A stretch of DNA of 64,000 nucleotides, from contig NC_091274.1 in assembly GCF_042100115.1 (NCBI RefSeq), positions 1,984,001 through 2,048,000 on the forward strand, given 5' to 3'. The notes under the pieces were generated by a model, which saw only the letters and a program-made list of their open reading frames with translations, searched no databases and had not been told where the DNA came from. Source of the DNA: Alternaria dauci (lineage: Eukaryota; Ascomycota; Dothideomycetes; Pleosporales; Pleosporaceae). Both the position numbers and the translations under genes were made by a program. This document shows, piece after piece, positions 21,901 through 32,139 of this stretch (the first letter of the stretch is position 1; each line of letters opens with the position of its first letter).

Positions 21901-24900
21901 TTATCTCTAGCTAATAGTCCTTTAGGATCTTTATTATTACTCTTTAAAAGGTAGTAACTAAATTTATAGTACCTATAACTATAGTATAAGATTAAATAAG
22001 GCTAATTAGTATTTAGAAAGCTATTATATCTTAACTATATAGGTAGAGAGTAATCTAGTTATAGCTAGAGAATAAGTCTATAAGAGATATAATCTTATAG
22101 CTAGTAAAGCGTTTAGAAAACTTATTAGTAGTAGGAGGGAGATTTACGTCTCTTATAGTAATACTATTAAGTTTTTATATATTACTAATCTAGTATACTC
22201 CTTTATCTTTCTTAGGGACTAAGTACTATAGGTTATAATATTAGCTATTATATCTTTCCTATATACCCCTATTTAATCGCGTATTAACTATTATAATTAC
22301 TTCTAGTTTAAGGGCCTTTAGGACTATAAAGCTATATATCTACTATACTTTATATAGTATAGTCCTTATTTTATAGGGTAAGTAGATATTTAGGTAAATC
22401 TACCCTACCTCTTTAAATTACTATAATAGCGTACCTTCTTAATTATAGAGTATTTTAATTATTATATTATACTTTTATAGTGTAAGCTATTTTCTAATAT
22501 ATAACTTAGTAATCCTTTCTATTATTAGTTAGGTTCCTCTTAGAAATATAGCGTAGCGCTATTTAAATAAATAGTTATAAGGACCTAGATTAGAGTTTTA
22601 AATATTAATATATAGGCGTTAATATTTAATTACCCTCTCCTTCTAGTCCTTATATCTAAATTCTATTAGTACCTCTTATCTAAGAATATCTACTAGCTAG
22701 ACCTTCTTATCTACTATTTTATATAGTGTATATAAGTTATTATTTCTTTAGATATAAAGTAATTATTCTTAGTTTATATATTCTTAGTTTAACTTACTTA
22801 TAATTACGTACTAACTAAGTTCTAGTAGACTCTCTAAGTCTTCTACTTCGCCTATAGCTATTATAAAGACTAGATTTATCTATTATATTTCACTTTAGAT
22901 ATCTTATTTACTAAAGATTATTCTATACTCTCTTAGTCTAGTAGTAGGATTAGACTATACTACTTTATAAAGATACTTTACCCTTACTATATTAGGAGGA
23001 TATTAATTACTATTTATAAGTATATTAATTATACCTAATCCTAAGGACTTATTATTAAGTAGGTATACTTCCCCTATACTTATACCTACTACTTATTTTT
23101 TAAATCTTTATTATCTTTATAGGGTATTATCTATAATAGGAAATAGAGTACTAGGTTAGATACTATAAAGACTATATTCTTAGTACTATCTTCTAAGAGT
23201 ATCTTATATATAACTCTCCTAAAAGTGTTATATTAAATAGTTATCTTTATATATATATATATACTAAGGACCTCTTAGTATTACTAATTAAGTAACGTTA
23301 GTAACTATTTAGAAGTTAATAAGTATTATTACTAAACCTATTTATATAGGTATATTAAAAGCTATTCTAATAAAAGGATTATATATACTATTTACTAAGG
23401 TAACTCCTTAAGGCGCGTTACTAAGTTTATAATATATAAGTTTATATAGTATTTTTATAGCTTTAGCTACGCTAAGTTATAAGATATTTATCTAAGTACT
23501 AGTATTAATTAGGTACTTTATAGAGTTACTATTAATTATTACCTAATATTTAGGTAAGTCTATTTATATATAGGCTTATTTATTTTATTAGTATATACTA
23601 TATACTACTTTAGTAAGGAGTATATCTAGTTCCTCTATCTAAGTATTACTTCTTCTAGTAGCTCTATATCTAGTTTATATACCTAAATTATATAGATAAA
23701 GTATACTATACTTTTTACTATTATATATTATTATACTATAATAATTATATTCCTATATAGAAATATAGGTAGCTAGGTTAGGGTTAGTAATAGCTAGCTA
23801 ATTAGATTATATAGTAGAATCTAGGTTATATCTAGAGAACTTAGATTCTATACCTAACCTAACTTCTAATATATTAATACTTCTACTACCCTTAACTAAC
23901 TCTATATCCTTATTTAAAAGATTACGTAATTACTTTTTTAGTCCTTCTTAACTTATTAGGTCTATAATAGTAATACCTCTTACTTCTTAGTTAAGTAAAG
24001 CTATTAGGATATAGTTAAGGTCTACGTAAAGTAATTCTTATAATCCTTCCTTAGGTAAAGTACTTATAAATTTTATAGCTTTCTTTTTATATCTTTATTA
24101 AAGTTATTTTAAATCTATAAATATATTACTATTAATAGTTACTAACTAAGGTAGCTTAATAATAAAAAATAGATCTTCTTCTTACTATATTTCTTAGTAT
24201 TTATATATAGTATCTATTAGCTAAGAATCTATAATAAGATTATTAAAGACTATAGGGGTACCTTTATATAGCTCTCTAGTAATCTTATACTCTTTATTAT
24301 TCTTAGTAGGTTTTCCTTATTTCTAGATATCTTTATTCCTTATACTATCTATATCTTATAATCTTACTCTATTCCTAGGTTTAGGGTATATTATAGCGTT
24401 AGCTATAGTAAGAGTTCTAAGAGTAGATTCTCCTCCTCCTAAGATAATATTTACTATATTAACCCTATCTAGTTAATAATCTATATTAGGTAGGTAGGGG
24501 TTAAATAGTTAGTCTTAGAACTACTAGAATTAAAGTAATATATTATATTTCTCTTTATATTAGTCTAAAGAGGAGGTAATATTAACTAAAGCTATAAGGT
24601 TTCTTAGTCTAGTATACCTCTTAGCTAGATATAAATCTCCTCTTAGAAACTTCTTAGGAATAACGCTTAAAGCTAGCTAGTTAAGGACGTTATTAGTAAC
24701 GTTAAAGTATTCTCTAATCTTAGCTTTTAGCTATTAGAGAATAAAATTAGGAAGGACTAATCCTAAGATCTCTCTAAGTCTTAAATATAGAGGGCTAAAG
24801 TAGTAAGTCCTACGCCTAGTATCTAAGTCCTAGTTAAAGCTAATCTACTCTATCTTCTTTAAGTAATTATATAGGTTATAGTTCTTAACCTAATATCTTA

Positions 24901-26582
24901 TTTTATTATATATATTATATATATTATAATATTCTCTACTACTATAGTTAGCTATATCTTAGTTTAGAGCTATATTTCTAAGTACTATAGTAATATAAAT
25001 ACTATTATTCCTTTTATTTAGAAGTCTAGCTATTATAGCTTTAGTAATAAAGTATATATAATTACTTAACTTCTTTAATAACCTAGACGTATCTAGATAG
25101 GCTATTAGTATATCTACTATAACTAGTTTAATCTTTATATCTCCTAAGGACTTAATTAAATCCTCTACCTCCTTATCTATATTATTTAAGGTAGAAGGAA
25201 TAGCTACTACTTTCTTTACTTTAGATATAGCTTCCCTTATACTTTTTAGAGTAAGGGTTACTTTCTTATTAGATAGTATAATATATTATATTTCTATATT
25301 AATATTACCTCTTTCTTAATAATATATCTTATTAAGACTATTAATCTTCTTATAGGAGGATTTTAAGAATATAGATATCTAATCCTTATTATATATAAAC
25401 TAGTTATTACCTATTAGAGTATTAGTTATATAGTATATAATTACTTCTTTATCTAATTAAAGTAATCCTTTAAAAAAAAGAATACTAACTTCTACTTCTA
25501 GTAGCTATCTATTATTAATATAGGTATCTACTACTAAAGAAAAGTAAGTATAGTACTCTACTAAGCTTAGCTAATCCTAGAGGTAAGAGTATAAGTATAC
25601 TTATAAGTAGGATCTCTTACCTATTATTACTATAGTATCTTTATCTTACTACTACTCCTTTATACTTATTTAGAGCTATAACTAGTTTTTAGAAAAGTAA
25701 CTAGGTAGCTATTTTAAGATATAAGAGATAGTTTAATCTATATTAAATAAATAGTCTAGTAGAATAGAAACCCTTATAGATTTAGGGATATTTCTATTAT
25801 TAGCTTAGTAGTTAAAGTCTTCTAGGAACTTAGTAACGTCCTTTCCTATAAAGACTAGAGTAGTGTATCTAGGACGGGCTATAGATATTACTAAGTTACT
25901 AGGAGTAGTTATATTATCTCTACTAGTACTAGTTATTATTAATAAAGCTTCTAGAGTAGCTTCTAAAAGGTTCTCTAATATTAATAAAGAGAGTAGTTAC
26001 TATTCTAAGCTACCCTAGTGTTAAAAAGTCTTCTAGCTCTTCTTTATATTATATAATATAAAAGAACTTATAGATTAGTTCTTCTTAAACTAAGTTAAAT
26101 TAATATAACTAAATAATTAATATATTTAAAAGATAGACGTTTACCTTAATAATTTAAGTAGTATATCTAGTATACGCCTCTTATAGTAACTACTAACTAT
26201 CTCCCTTAATTACTTCTCTAGCTTATCTATATATACTAGTAGTATTACCCTTTAAGTTTATTAGATTAGTATTTTCTATCTAATATTATTTTTAAGAGGG
26301 GTTACTATCTAGTCTATTAAATTAGTATTTTCTATCTATAGTATTAGTATAAGTAATTCTATTCCTAAGTATAGTACTTATTTAGAGAGTAAGTAATATT
26401 AGTCTAAAGAGTTACTTAATAGTATAGTATAATATAGCTTCTAATAGTCTCTTTAAGAGAATCTAATTATAATAAGGTCTTAGCTACCCCCTTATAGGAT
26501 AACTAGTAGTATTAGCTACGTATTAGAATTACTTCTTTACTAAGTTAAATAGTATCCCTATAGGCTTTACTATTTATATAGG

Positions 26583-26882
26583 TATTAGAGTATATAAAGA
26601 TACTAATATCTTAGTATTAAAGTTTTATCTTCTATACAGCTAGTAAGGCGCTTATAAGTAAGTAGTAGATAGAAGTAATTAATTATTATAAGAAGAGTAG
26701 TAAGTATATCTTATACTATTAAAAGAAGAACTTATAAAAGGTTCTATATAAGTTCTATAGTAGATAGATAGCTGATAGATAATTAATAATTATTTTTTTC
26801 TTTTTTTTTTCCCGCCCCCTTAACATAGAGTAGAGGGAGTACTTATAGGAAAGCCCTCTTACTTACTCTGTGCACCGGCACA
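26583..26882 (-). repeat. Right LTR of relic D (300 bp), partly spared from RIP
   Basis: A direct repeat of 14755-15007 with about 47 additional bases in indels. Its last 80 bases keep CpA/TpG and a cccgccccc run, unlike the left copy, showing what the sequence looked like before mutation. Confidence 0.72.
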
Positions 26883-27174
26883 CTACCTTCCTTAAGGTAT
26901 ATAATACTATTTAATACCTAAGAGATCCTACCCTCTTTAGACCTATTCTATAATATATACTATTCTATAATAGTCTATACTAGGCTATACAGGCGAAGCG
27001 TATAGACGTCTATATTATACGCTTTACTAGATATAGACTAGTAATAGCTAACCCTATTTTTTTTTAGCCGGGTGATATGCATCCTGGTCTTAACTCCGCA
27101 AATGCCGCATGCCGTCAGAGCTTGTTCTTGTCGATCGCCGGCCCTCATCTCACATCAACAACTTGATCACTATT

Positions 27175-28434
27175 ATGGCTACCTTACCACTGCGTGCACC
27201 ACGACAGACGCCCAAATATGTATGCGATGCTTGCAGGGCGAATTTACGCCGGCTGTCCACACCCGCCGCCAATCCGTACAGAACGTTCAGCACTGCATCG
27301 CCTTCAAACGACAGGGTCTTAACACGATCGGTAGCCCCTTCGCCCTTTGGCCATCGAGCCGACATTCGGCCACTGAACGTTGGGAGTTCTCGCAGGCAAT
27401 CCTCAAGACGCCATTACTCGGCAGAAACACCTCCACAAGCTGTTGGCTCGGGCTTTGCAGCGCTTCCGCATCGCCGCCTTATCTCCCTTGCTGGTCCCCA
27501 TGCTGCGAAGTTTCTGCAGGGGCTCATTACGAACAACGTTGACCAAAGCCGTCAGGCGCCCTTCTATGCGGCGTTTCTCGATGCGCGCGGCAGGGTATTA
27601 TGGGATGTGTTCATCTGGGTGTGGCCACAGTTAGTGCAGGAGAAGGAGCCTTGGGCATGCTACATTGAAGTTGACGAGAGCGAGTTCGACTCTCTGAAAA
27701 GGCATTTGAAGAGGCACAAACTCCGGAGCCAGGTTCAGATTGCAGATGTGGGTGCAGATGAGATACGCGTGTGGGCGGCTTGGGGCTCAGAAGTCGGACA
27801 ACGCAAATCAGAAGGTCTGATCGCCGAAATGAGCGATCCACGCGGCCCAGACATGCGTCGTTATCTTGCAAGCGCAAATGCAGAAACAATAATAGAGGGA
27901 GCCGAGCCGGTGGACGTACGAGAGTACCACCTCCAACGCTATAGAAATGGCATACCGGAAGGGCCACAAGAGATAGCAAGAGAGAATGCGTTGCCAATGG
28001 AGTGCAACATTGATCTCTGGCATGGTATAGACTTCAAGAAAGGCTGTTATGTTGGCCAAGAACTTACCATCCGCACAAAACACACCGGCATCGTACGGAA
28101 GCGCATCCTACCTGTCCATATCAAGAGTCCCGGAACACCGACTACCCTGCCGGACAATGGGACTGATATCAAACAGCTAGATGAAAACGGACAAATTAAA
28201 AAGGGGCGTGCAGCAGGCAAGTTCATCGGAGGCATTGGAGACGTAGGTCTTGCATTGTGCCGATTGGAGAACATGACTAGTATGAAGATAAGTGCTGAGG
28301 GAGGGACATGGAAGCCTGGCATGGAGTTTGGATGCGAGATGAATGAGGGGATTGTCAAGTTTAGACCCGTATTGCACGACTGGTTTGTGCAAAGGGAGAG
28401 GGAGCTGTGGGACAAAAATAGGTTGAGGTTTTAG
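27175..28434 (+). CDS. IBA57: IBA57/CAF17-like mitochondrial iron-sulfur cluster assembly factor
   Basis: 419 residues in one exon if the start is the Met at 27175; an upstream in-frame ATG (27109) would add 22 residues. I prefer 27175 because the protein then begins with a basic, Ser/Arg-rich stretch typical of a mitochondrial targeting peptide. The folate-binding signature K-G-C-Y-V-G-Q-E (about 289-296) and the N-terminal L-x-G-P-H-A-A-x-F-L-Q-G segment identify the GcvT/YgfZ family. Members act with ISCA proteins in maturing mitochondrial 4Fe-4S proteins (family knowledge). The length fits fungal CAF17 proteins. The RIP block ends only about 110 bp upstream, so the promoter lies at the edge of heterochromatin-type DNA. 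No RIP-type decay is visible in the gene. Confidence 0.93.
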   Translation: MATLPLRAPRQTPKYVCDACRANLRRLSTPAANPYRTFSTASPSNDRVLTRSVAPSPFGHRADIRPLNVGSSRRQSSRRHYSAETPPQAVGSGFAALPHRRLISLAGPHAAKFLQGLITNNVDQSRQAPFYAAFLDARGRVLWDVFIWVWPQLVQEKEPWACYIEVDESEFDSLKRHLKRHKLRSQVQIADVGADEIRVWAAWGSEVGQRKSEGLIAEMSDPRGPDMRRYLASANAETIIEGAEPVDVREYHLQRYRNGIPEGPQEIARENALPMECNIDLWHGIDFKKGCYVGQELTIRTKHTGIVRKRILPVHIKSPGTPTTLPDNGTDIKQLDENGQIKKGRAAGKFIGGIGDVGLALCRLENMTSMKISAEGGTWKPGMEFGCEMNEGIVKFRPVLHDWFVQRERELWDKNRLRF

Positions 28435-28758
28435 AGATGCGATGAACGGCAGCATGTCCACTATGTTACATCCGAGCAAACATGCCTTGGCGTTTGGATC
28501 CCTTGTCAAATTATGTCGTGCAAGTTCTGGTGTTGACCGGCATGCTTTGTTTGCAATAGTCCGTAAGCCTACGTGGGGCTGTGCAATTGTGGCTTGGCTC
28601 GTGTACCCTAGAAAACGTCACCTGGCTATTCCATGTCGTACCTCCAATATACCCGGATCATACCCGTAATCATAATTCCTGACCTTCTTCCGCTGTGCTT
28701 TGAATACTCCTTTGCCTATAGTTCCTCTCTCGCAGCCAACGCGTTCGTATCCTAATAA
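28435..28758. other. Intergenic, IBA57 to dioxygenase
   Basis: 324 bases between two co-directional genes. I see no RNA gene or repeat. It must hold the terminator of the first and the promoter of the second gene. Confidence 0.6.
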
Positions 28759-29982
28759 ATGGTTGTTATGGCCGCCACACTACCCTCAAGCTCATCCAAA
28801 CACCACTTCTCCATTTCAAGCATCATCTCAAAATTCCGAGTAAAGAAAGCGACAAGCAACCCAAAGACGGGTACGCAACCAGCGCAGGCTACATCACCAG
28901 AATCGCGGCCACCACTAAAGCCGGGGAGTTTACCGTTAGTCCTACCAGAACATCAACAAACTCTATCGAGACTCGGTTGGACCACCGTCACTTTTCCAAC
29001 CCCTTCGTCAGCACAAACATCCCTACAAGTAAAGGAACCTCATACGCCAGAGCCTGGACCTCATCCTCTTCAGACTGCCTACGAGCAGCTATTCGCAGCG
29101 AGTCAAGCTTTCTTCAACCAGCCTGACGAGGAAAAGCAGCGATGGAAGCACAAACTTAAGTCTGAAGAAGGCTGGTCCAAGATCCCAGGAGAAAAGGAAT
29201 TCATCACATTAAGGTCTCTGGAGTATTGCCCGGAAGTCTTGAGAGGGCCCGCTAAGAGGTATTGGGATCTCATTGGACAGCACTGCACAAACACGTTGGG
29301 CAGAATCTCGACATCCCTTGGATTACCGGACGGCGAAGACGAGGGACTGAGGCAATATGTCGGGCCCTGCAGTTCATTGCAAGATTCAGATAGGAAGAAA
29401 ACAGCAACAATGTTGCGTTTGTTTCGATATGAAGGCTGGGAAGCGAAAGTGGTAGCTGAACCGCATGCTGATCTAGGACTACTAAGTGTGGTGGTGGGTG
29501 ATGTACCTGGGTTGGAGGTTTGGGACGGAGTCAACTGGTTCGCGGTAGAGAAAGTAGTCGAGGGTTCTGGGAGAAAAGGAGCCACTATGCTCGTTGGACG
29601 GCAACTCGAACGACTTTCTAATGGAAGATACCCTGCTGGTGGTCATCGCGTTGTAGCCTATGGATCCTCGGAGCCTTCACCAAACCCCACCAAATCCAAT
29701 TTTCAGCCTTCTTCCACCACCCCCGCCTCGGTCAGCGACAAAAGATATCGGTATTCGATTGTCTTCGTTCTCCGCGCTCATGAACCTACTGTTATCAAAT
29801 CTGAGTCCTTGGAGACTGAAATCACCGGCAAATGGCTCGAACCTATGAATGGCATTACTGCTGGTAAGTTTTACGAGAAGATCCGAAGCCAGCATTTCAA
29901 CATCAACATCGACATGGATGAGAGGGAGAAGCAAAGGAAGAAGCTGGACAATATTAAAGGAAGAACGAAAGATAAGCAATGA
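28759..29982 (+). CDS. 2-oxoglutarate/Fe(II)-dependent dioxygenase-like protein
   Basis: 407 residues, single exon. The double-stranded beta-helix signature is visible: H-A-D (H236, D238) in P-H-A-D-L-G-L-L, the distal iron His in G-G-H-R-V (H296) and R-Y-S near 332 that would bind 2-oxoglutarate. The spacing resembles isopenicillin-N-synthase-type enzymes. A non-haem DIOX N-like region with F-F-x-Q-P-D-E-E-K lies near 115-125. The N-terminal 60 residues are Ser/Pro-rich and probably disordered. The substrate cannot be told. A second Met three codons in (28768) is an alternative start. No biosynthetic cluster surrounds it. Confidence 0.85.
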   Translation: MVVMAATLPSSSSKHHFSISSIISKFRVKKATSNPKTGTQPAQATSPESRPPLKPGSLPLVLPEHQQTLSRLGWTTVTFPTPSSAQTSLQVKEPHTPEPGPHPLQTAYEQLFAASQAFFNQPDEEKQRWKHKLKSEEGWSKIPGEKEFITLRSLEYCPEVLRGPAKRYWDLIGQHCTNTLGRISTSLGLPDGEDEGLRQYVGPCSSLQDSDRKKTATMLRLFRYEGWEAKVVAEPHADLGLLSVVVGDVPGLEVWDGVNWFAVEKVVEGSGRKGATMLVGRQLERLSNGRYPAGGHRVVAYGSSEPSPNPTKSNFQPSSTTPASVSDKRYRYSIVFVLRAHEPTVIKSESLETEITGKWLEPMNGITAGKFYEKIRSQHFNINIDMDEREKQRKKLDNIKGRTKDKQ

Positions 29983-30420
29983 GAGCGTGACGGATGGTGT
30001 GGTAAGCAGCAGTACGATCAGTTCCGTCGTTTCAAGACACGCCTGCGTAACTTTTAGTACTATCAATCAGTTCATACTACTACCAGCAGATGAGCTTGCC
30101 AGATTTGGCCTAGTACCTTCCTTCAACTACCGAACCTTGCCCGCCATACACCACTAATACTATCACTGAATCGCGCTGCATAAGACGCTATGCAGTTTGA
30201 TCTATCGTTTATTGTAACACTGATATCAGCTGATATGCACAGTATGACACAATACCTAGGTAGGTTTAAGGCCAGCTGTAAGCTCAGCCTCATCTTGTGG
30301 CGGGGTCAAAATCGAAATCGAGAACCTCATCTCCACCACTCACTGATACCAGTCCAACTCTTTTCACGACTGGAAAACCTCAGGTAATCGAACAAGATTT
30401 GGCCTATACATAGCCCCATC
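29983..30420. other. Intergenic, dioxygenase to HET gene
   Basis: 438 bases with no repeat or RNA gene that I can see; cctaggtagg-like motifs occur near 30256. It holds the HET gene promoter. Confidence 0.5.
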
Positions 30421-31953
30421 ATGATCTTTATCGACACCAAAACTCTGGCCCTACATGTTCGGGATCATGCTGATCCAGATCAGCGATATGCCATCTTGTC
30501 GCACGTGTGGGGTCAGACCAAAGACGAGATAACCTACGAAGAGATGCTTGTTCCTCCTCAAGACCGTCCGAATTCCACGCTCGCAAAGCCAGGGTACCAA
30601 AAGATCATCGAGACCTGCAGGAAAGCTTCTTCACCTCGATACAGACTGCCATACGTATGGTGCGATACTTGTTGTATCAACAAATCTAGCAGTGCAGAGC
30701 TTAGCGAGGCAATTAACTCCATGTTCAGATACTACAAAGAAGCTCAGGTGTGCTTTGCCTATCTCTTCGACGTCGATGAAAGCGACTACTCATTCATCTC
30801 ATCAAAATGGTTCTCTCGCGGCTGGACACTCCAGGAACTCATCGCGCCGCAGGACGTCGTCTTCTACAGCCAAAAATGGGAATTTCGAGGTACCAAAGCG
30901 AGTCTGGCCACCCAGATTACGGAAATTACGGGGATCCCAGACAAGATCCTCAAGCAAGAGATGGAGCTGAGCGAGGTACCGGTTGCTCAACGCTTCTCAT
31001 GGGCATCTGAGCGCAAGACTACACGGGACGAAGACATGGCATACAGTCTCCTTGGTATATTCGATATCAACATGGCAATGCTATATGGAGAAGGGTCAAA
31101 AGCGTTCATCCGTTTGCAGGAACATATACTCAGCCAATGCGCCGATGACTCAATCTTCCTGTGGAATGACCAATACTCGGATCAGAAGCTGACAGGCCTC
31201 CTTGCTCCTTCTCCAAAAAGCTTTCGACAAATGCGATCGATTACGCCTGAGCCGACAGTACGTCCGCGGGACTTTTATCTCACAAATCGTGGCATCCGGC
31301 TCAAGCTGGGTCTTGCCTGGGACGACGATACTGGACTCGCTATACTACCAGTAAAACACTCCCTCGGTACTGTGCGCAAGCCTGTTGGTGTATATCTCAG
31401 GCGAATCGGACCGGATTTGTTTGTTCGCGCGGAGCCTCAAAAGTGCCCTTCAGTAAGAACCGAAGTGGTGTACAAGGAGTTCACTGTAGTCAAAACGTTG
31501 ACCGCTACACAGGCCGCAACGATCATGGACAAAGTCATGCGAGTAGTTAGACCTGCGAGTGTGCGTGTCAGTCGAGTTGAGCCCAATGGCATATGGGACC
31601 CATCCGCAAAGTGGCTGCACGCAACGCACACTGGCACCATCCTCGGCTATATGGAGTTCAAAGCCGATGAATACCCTGTTTTCGCATTTGTGTTCTTCTT
31701 CAGGAACGGTCATTGGTCGGCTACAGTGGTTGTTGGTGATCGGTGGATTGCTCGACGGAAGGAGTTTCACAGACATTACCATGTCAATCTTGATGAGCTC
31801 CGGTATTTCGACACAATGGGCGATGCGAGGATGCAGAAGATTGAAAAAATCAAACCTGATTCCCATGTGCTGACGCTGCATATGCGAGTTGCAAGAGGTA
31901 CTTCGCGACCCCATCTGGAGATAAAGGAAGTGGATAGGAAGGGGGGTACATAA
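30421..31953 (+). CDS. HET-domain (heterokaryon incompatibility) protein
   Basis: 510 residues, no intron needed. The three HET blocks are present: Y-A-I-L-S-H-V-W-G (23-31), Y-V-W-C-D-T-C-C-I-N-K (78-88) and S-R-G-W-T-L-Q-E-L-I-A-P (132-143). A R-x-T-T-R-x-E-D-M-A-Y-S-L-L-G-I-F segment near 200-217 follows, as in HET-E-type proteins. HET proteins trigger cell death when incompatible fungal individuals fuse (family knowledge). After residue 230 there is no NACHT, ankyrin or WD repeat, so this is the short form with an unassigned C-terminal half. Such genes are often multicopy and variable, and this one lies 3.4 kb from the RIP block. It converges on the protease gene with 186 bp between. Confidence 0.93.
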   Translation: MIFIDTKTLALHVRDHADPDQRYAILSHVWGQTKDEITYEEMLVPPQDRPNSTLAKPGYQKIIETCRKASSPRYRLPYVWCDTCCINKSSSAELSEAINSMFRYYKEAQVCFAYLFDVDESDYSFISSKWFSRGWTLQELIAPQDVVFYSQKWEFRGTKASLATQITEITGIPDKILKQEMELSEVPVAQRFSWASERKTTRDEDMAYSLLGIFDINMAMLYGEGSKAFIRLQEHILSQCADDSIFLWNDQYSDQKLTGLLAPSPKSFRQMRSITPEPTVRPRDFYLTNRGIRLKLGLAWDDDTGLAILPVKHSLGTVRKPVGVYLRRIGPDLFVRAEPQKCPSVRTEVVYKEFTVVKTLTATQAATIMDKVMRVVRPASVRVSRVEPNGIWDPSAKWLHATHTGTILGYMEFKADEYPVFAFVFFFRNGHWSATVVVGDRWIARRKEFHRHYHVNLDELRYFDTMGDARMQKIEKIKPDSHVLTLHMRVARGTSRPHLEIKEVDRKGGT

Positions 31954-32139
31954 TGAAAGGCCGATAGTTCCTGAGTGTAGAGAGACATGCGTTTTCACGT
32001 CATGTTGTAGATCATCGAAACAATACAACATGATCGGGATGCAACAGGCATGCAAGTAGTAAAGCGAGGGCGCAAAAGTCTAATATTGTTAAAGGTTATA
32101 AATATCTACAAGGATGAAGGAAGGATGCTGTACCTGCCA

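Larger units (their letters stand above)
14755..26882 (-). mobile_element. Relic D: LTR-bounded 12-kb RIP block with nested Gypsy relic
   Basis: Direct repeats at 14755-15007 and 26583-26882 share long stretches, start as tgttag/tattag and end as tagtata/ggcaca. A polypurine tract on the minus strand (aacctccccttcc, 15008-15020) next to the left copy indicates minus orientation. The interior is not one simple element. Another polypurine-like tract lies at 19321-19337, and a distinct Gypsy RT/RNase H relic at 21.2-21.9 kb. Relic A does not resume after 26882 and no target duplication is seen, so the right junction was rearranged or the outer limits are not simply these repeats. The coding content of 15020-18600 has open-looking minus-strand stretches that I could not identify. 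Confidence 0.6.
6045..27065. repeat. RIP-degraded AT-rich block of nested LTR retrotransposons
   Basis: Apart from short islands, this 21-kb stretch has almost no CpA or TpG and is dominated by TpA, with stops in every frame. Coding relics of Gypsy polyproteins can still be aligned codon by codon, so this is mutated repeat DNA and not mitochondrial or centromeric unique sequence. The left edge is set by the inserted intact element. The right edge falls at about 27060 within a few tens of bases. No intact gene is visible inside it. Unresolved stretches are 7752-9700, 15020-19300 and 23900-26580. Confidence 0.93.

Noticed and set aside
6045..27065. AT-rich block as a mitochondrial insertion or centromere
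   Set aside because: Gypsy RT, RNase H and integrase codons can be read through it and LTR pairs with a target duplication are present, so it is mutated repeat DNA.
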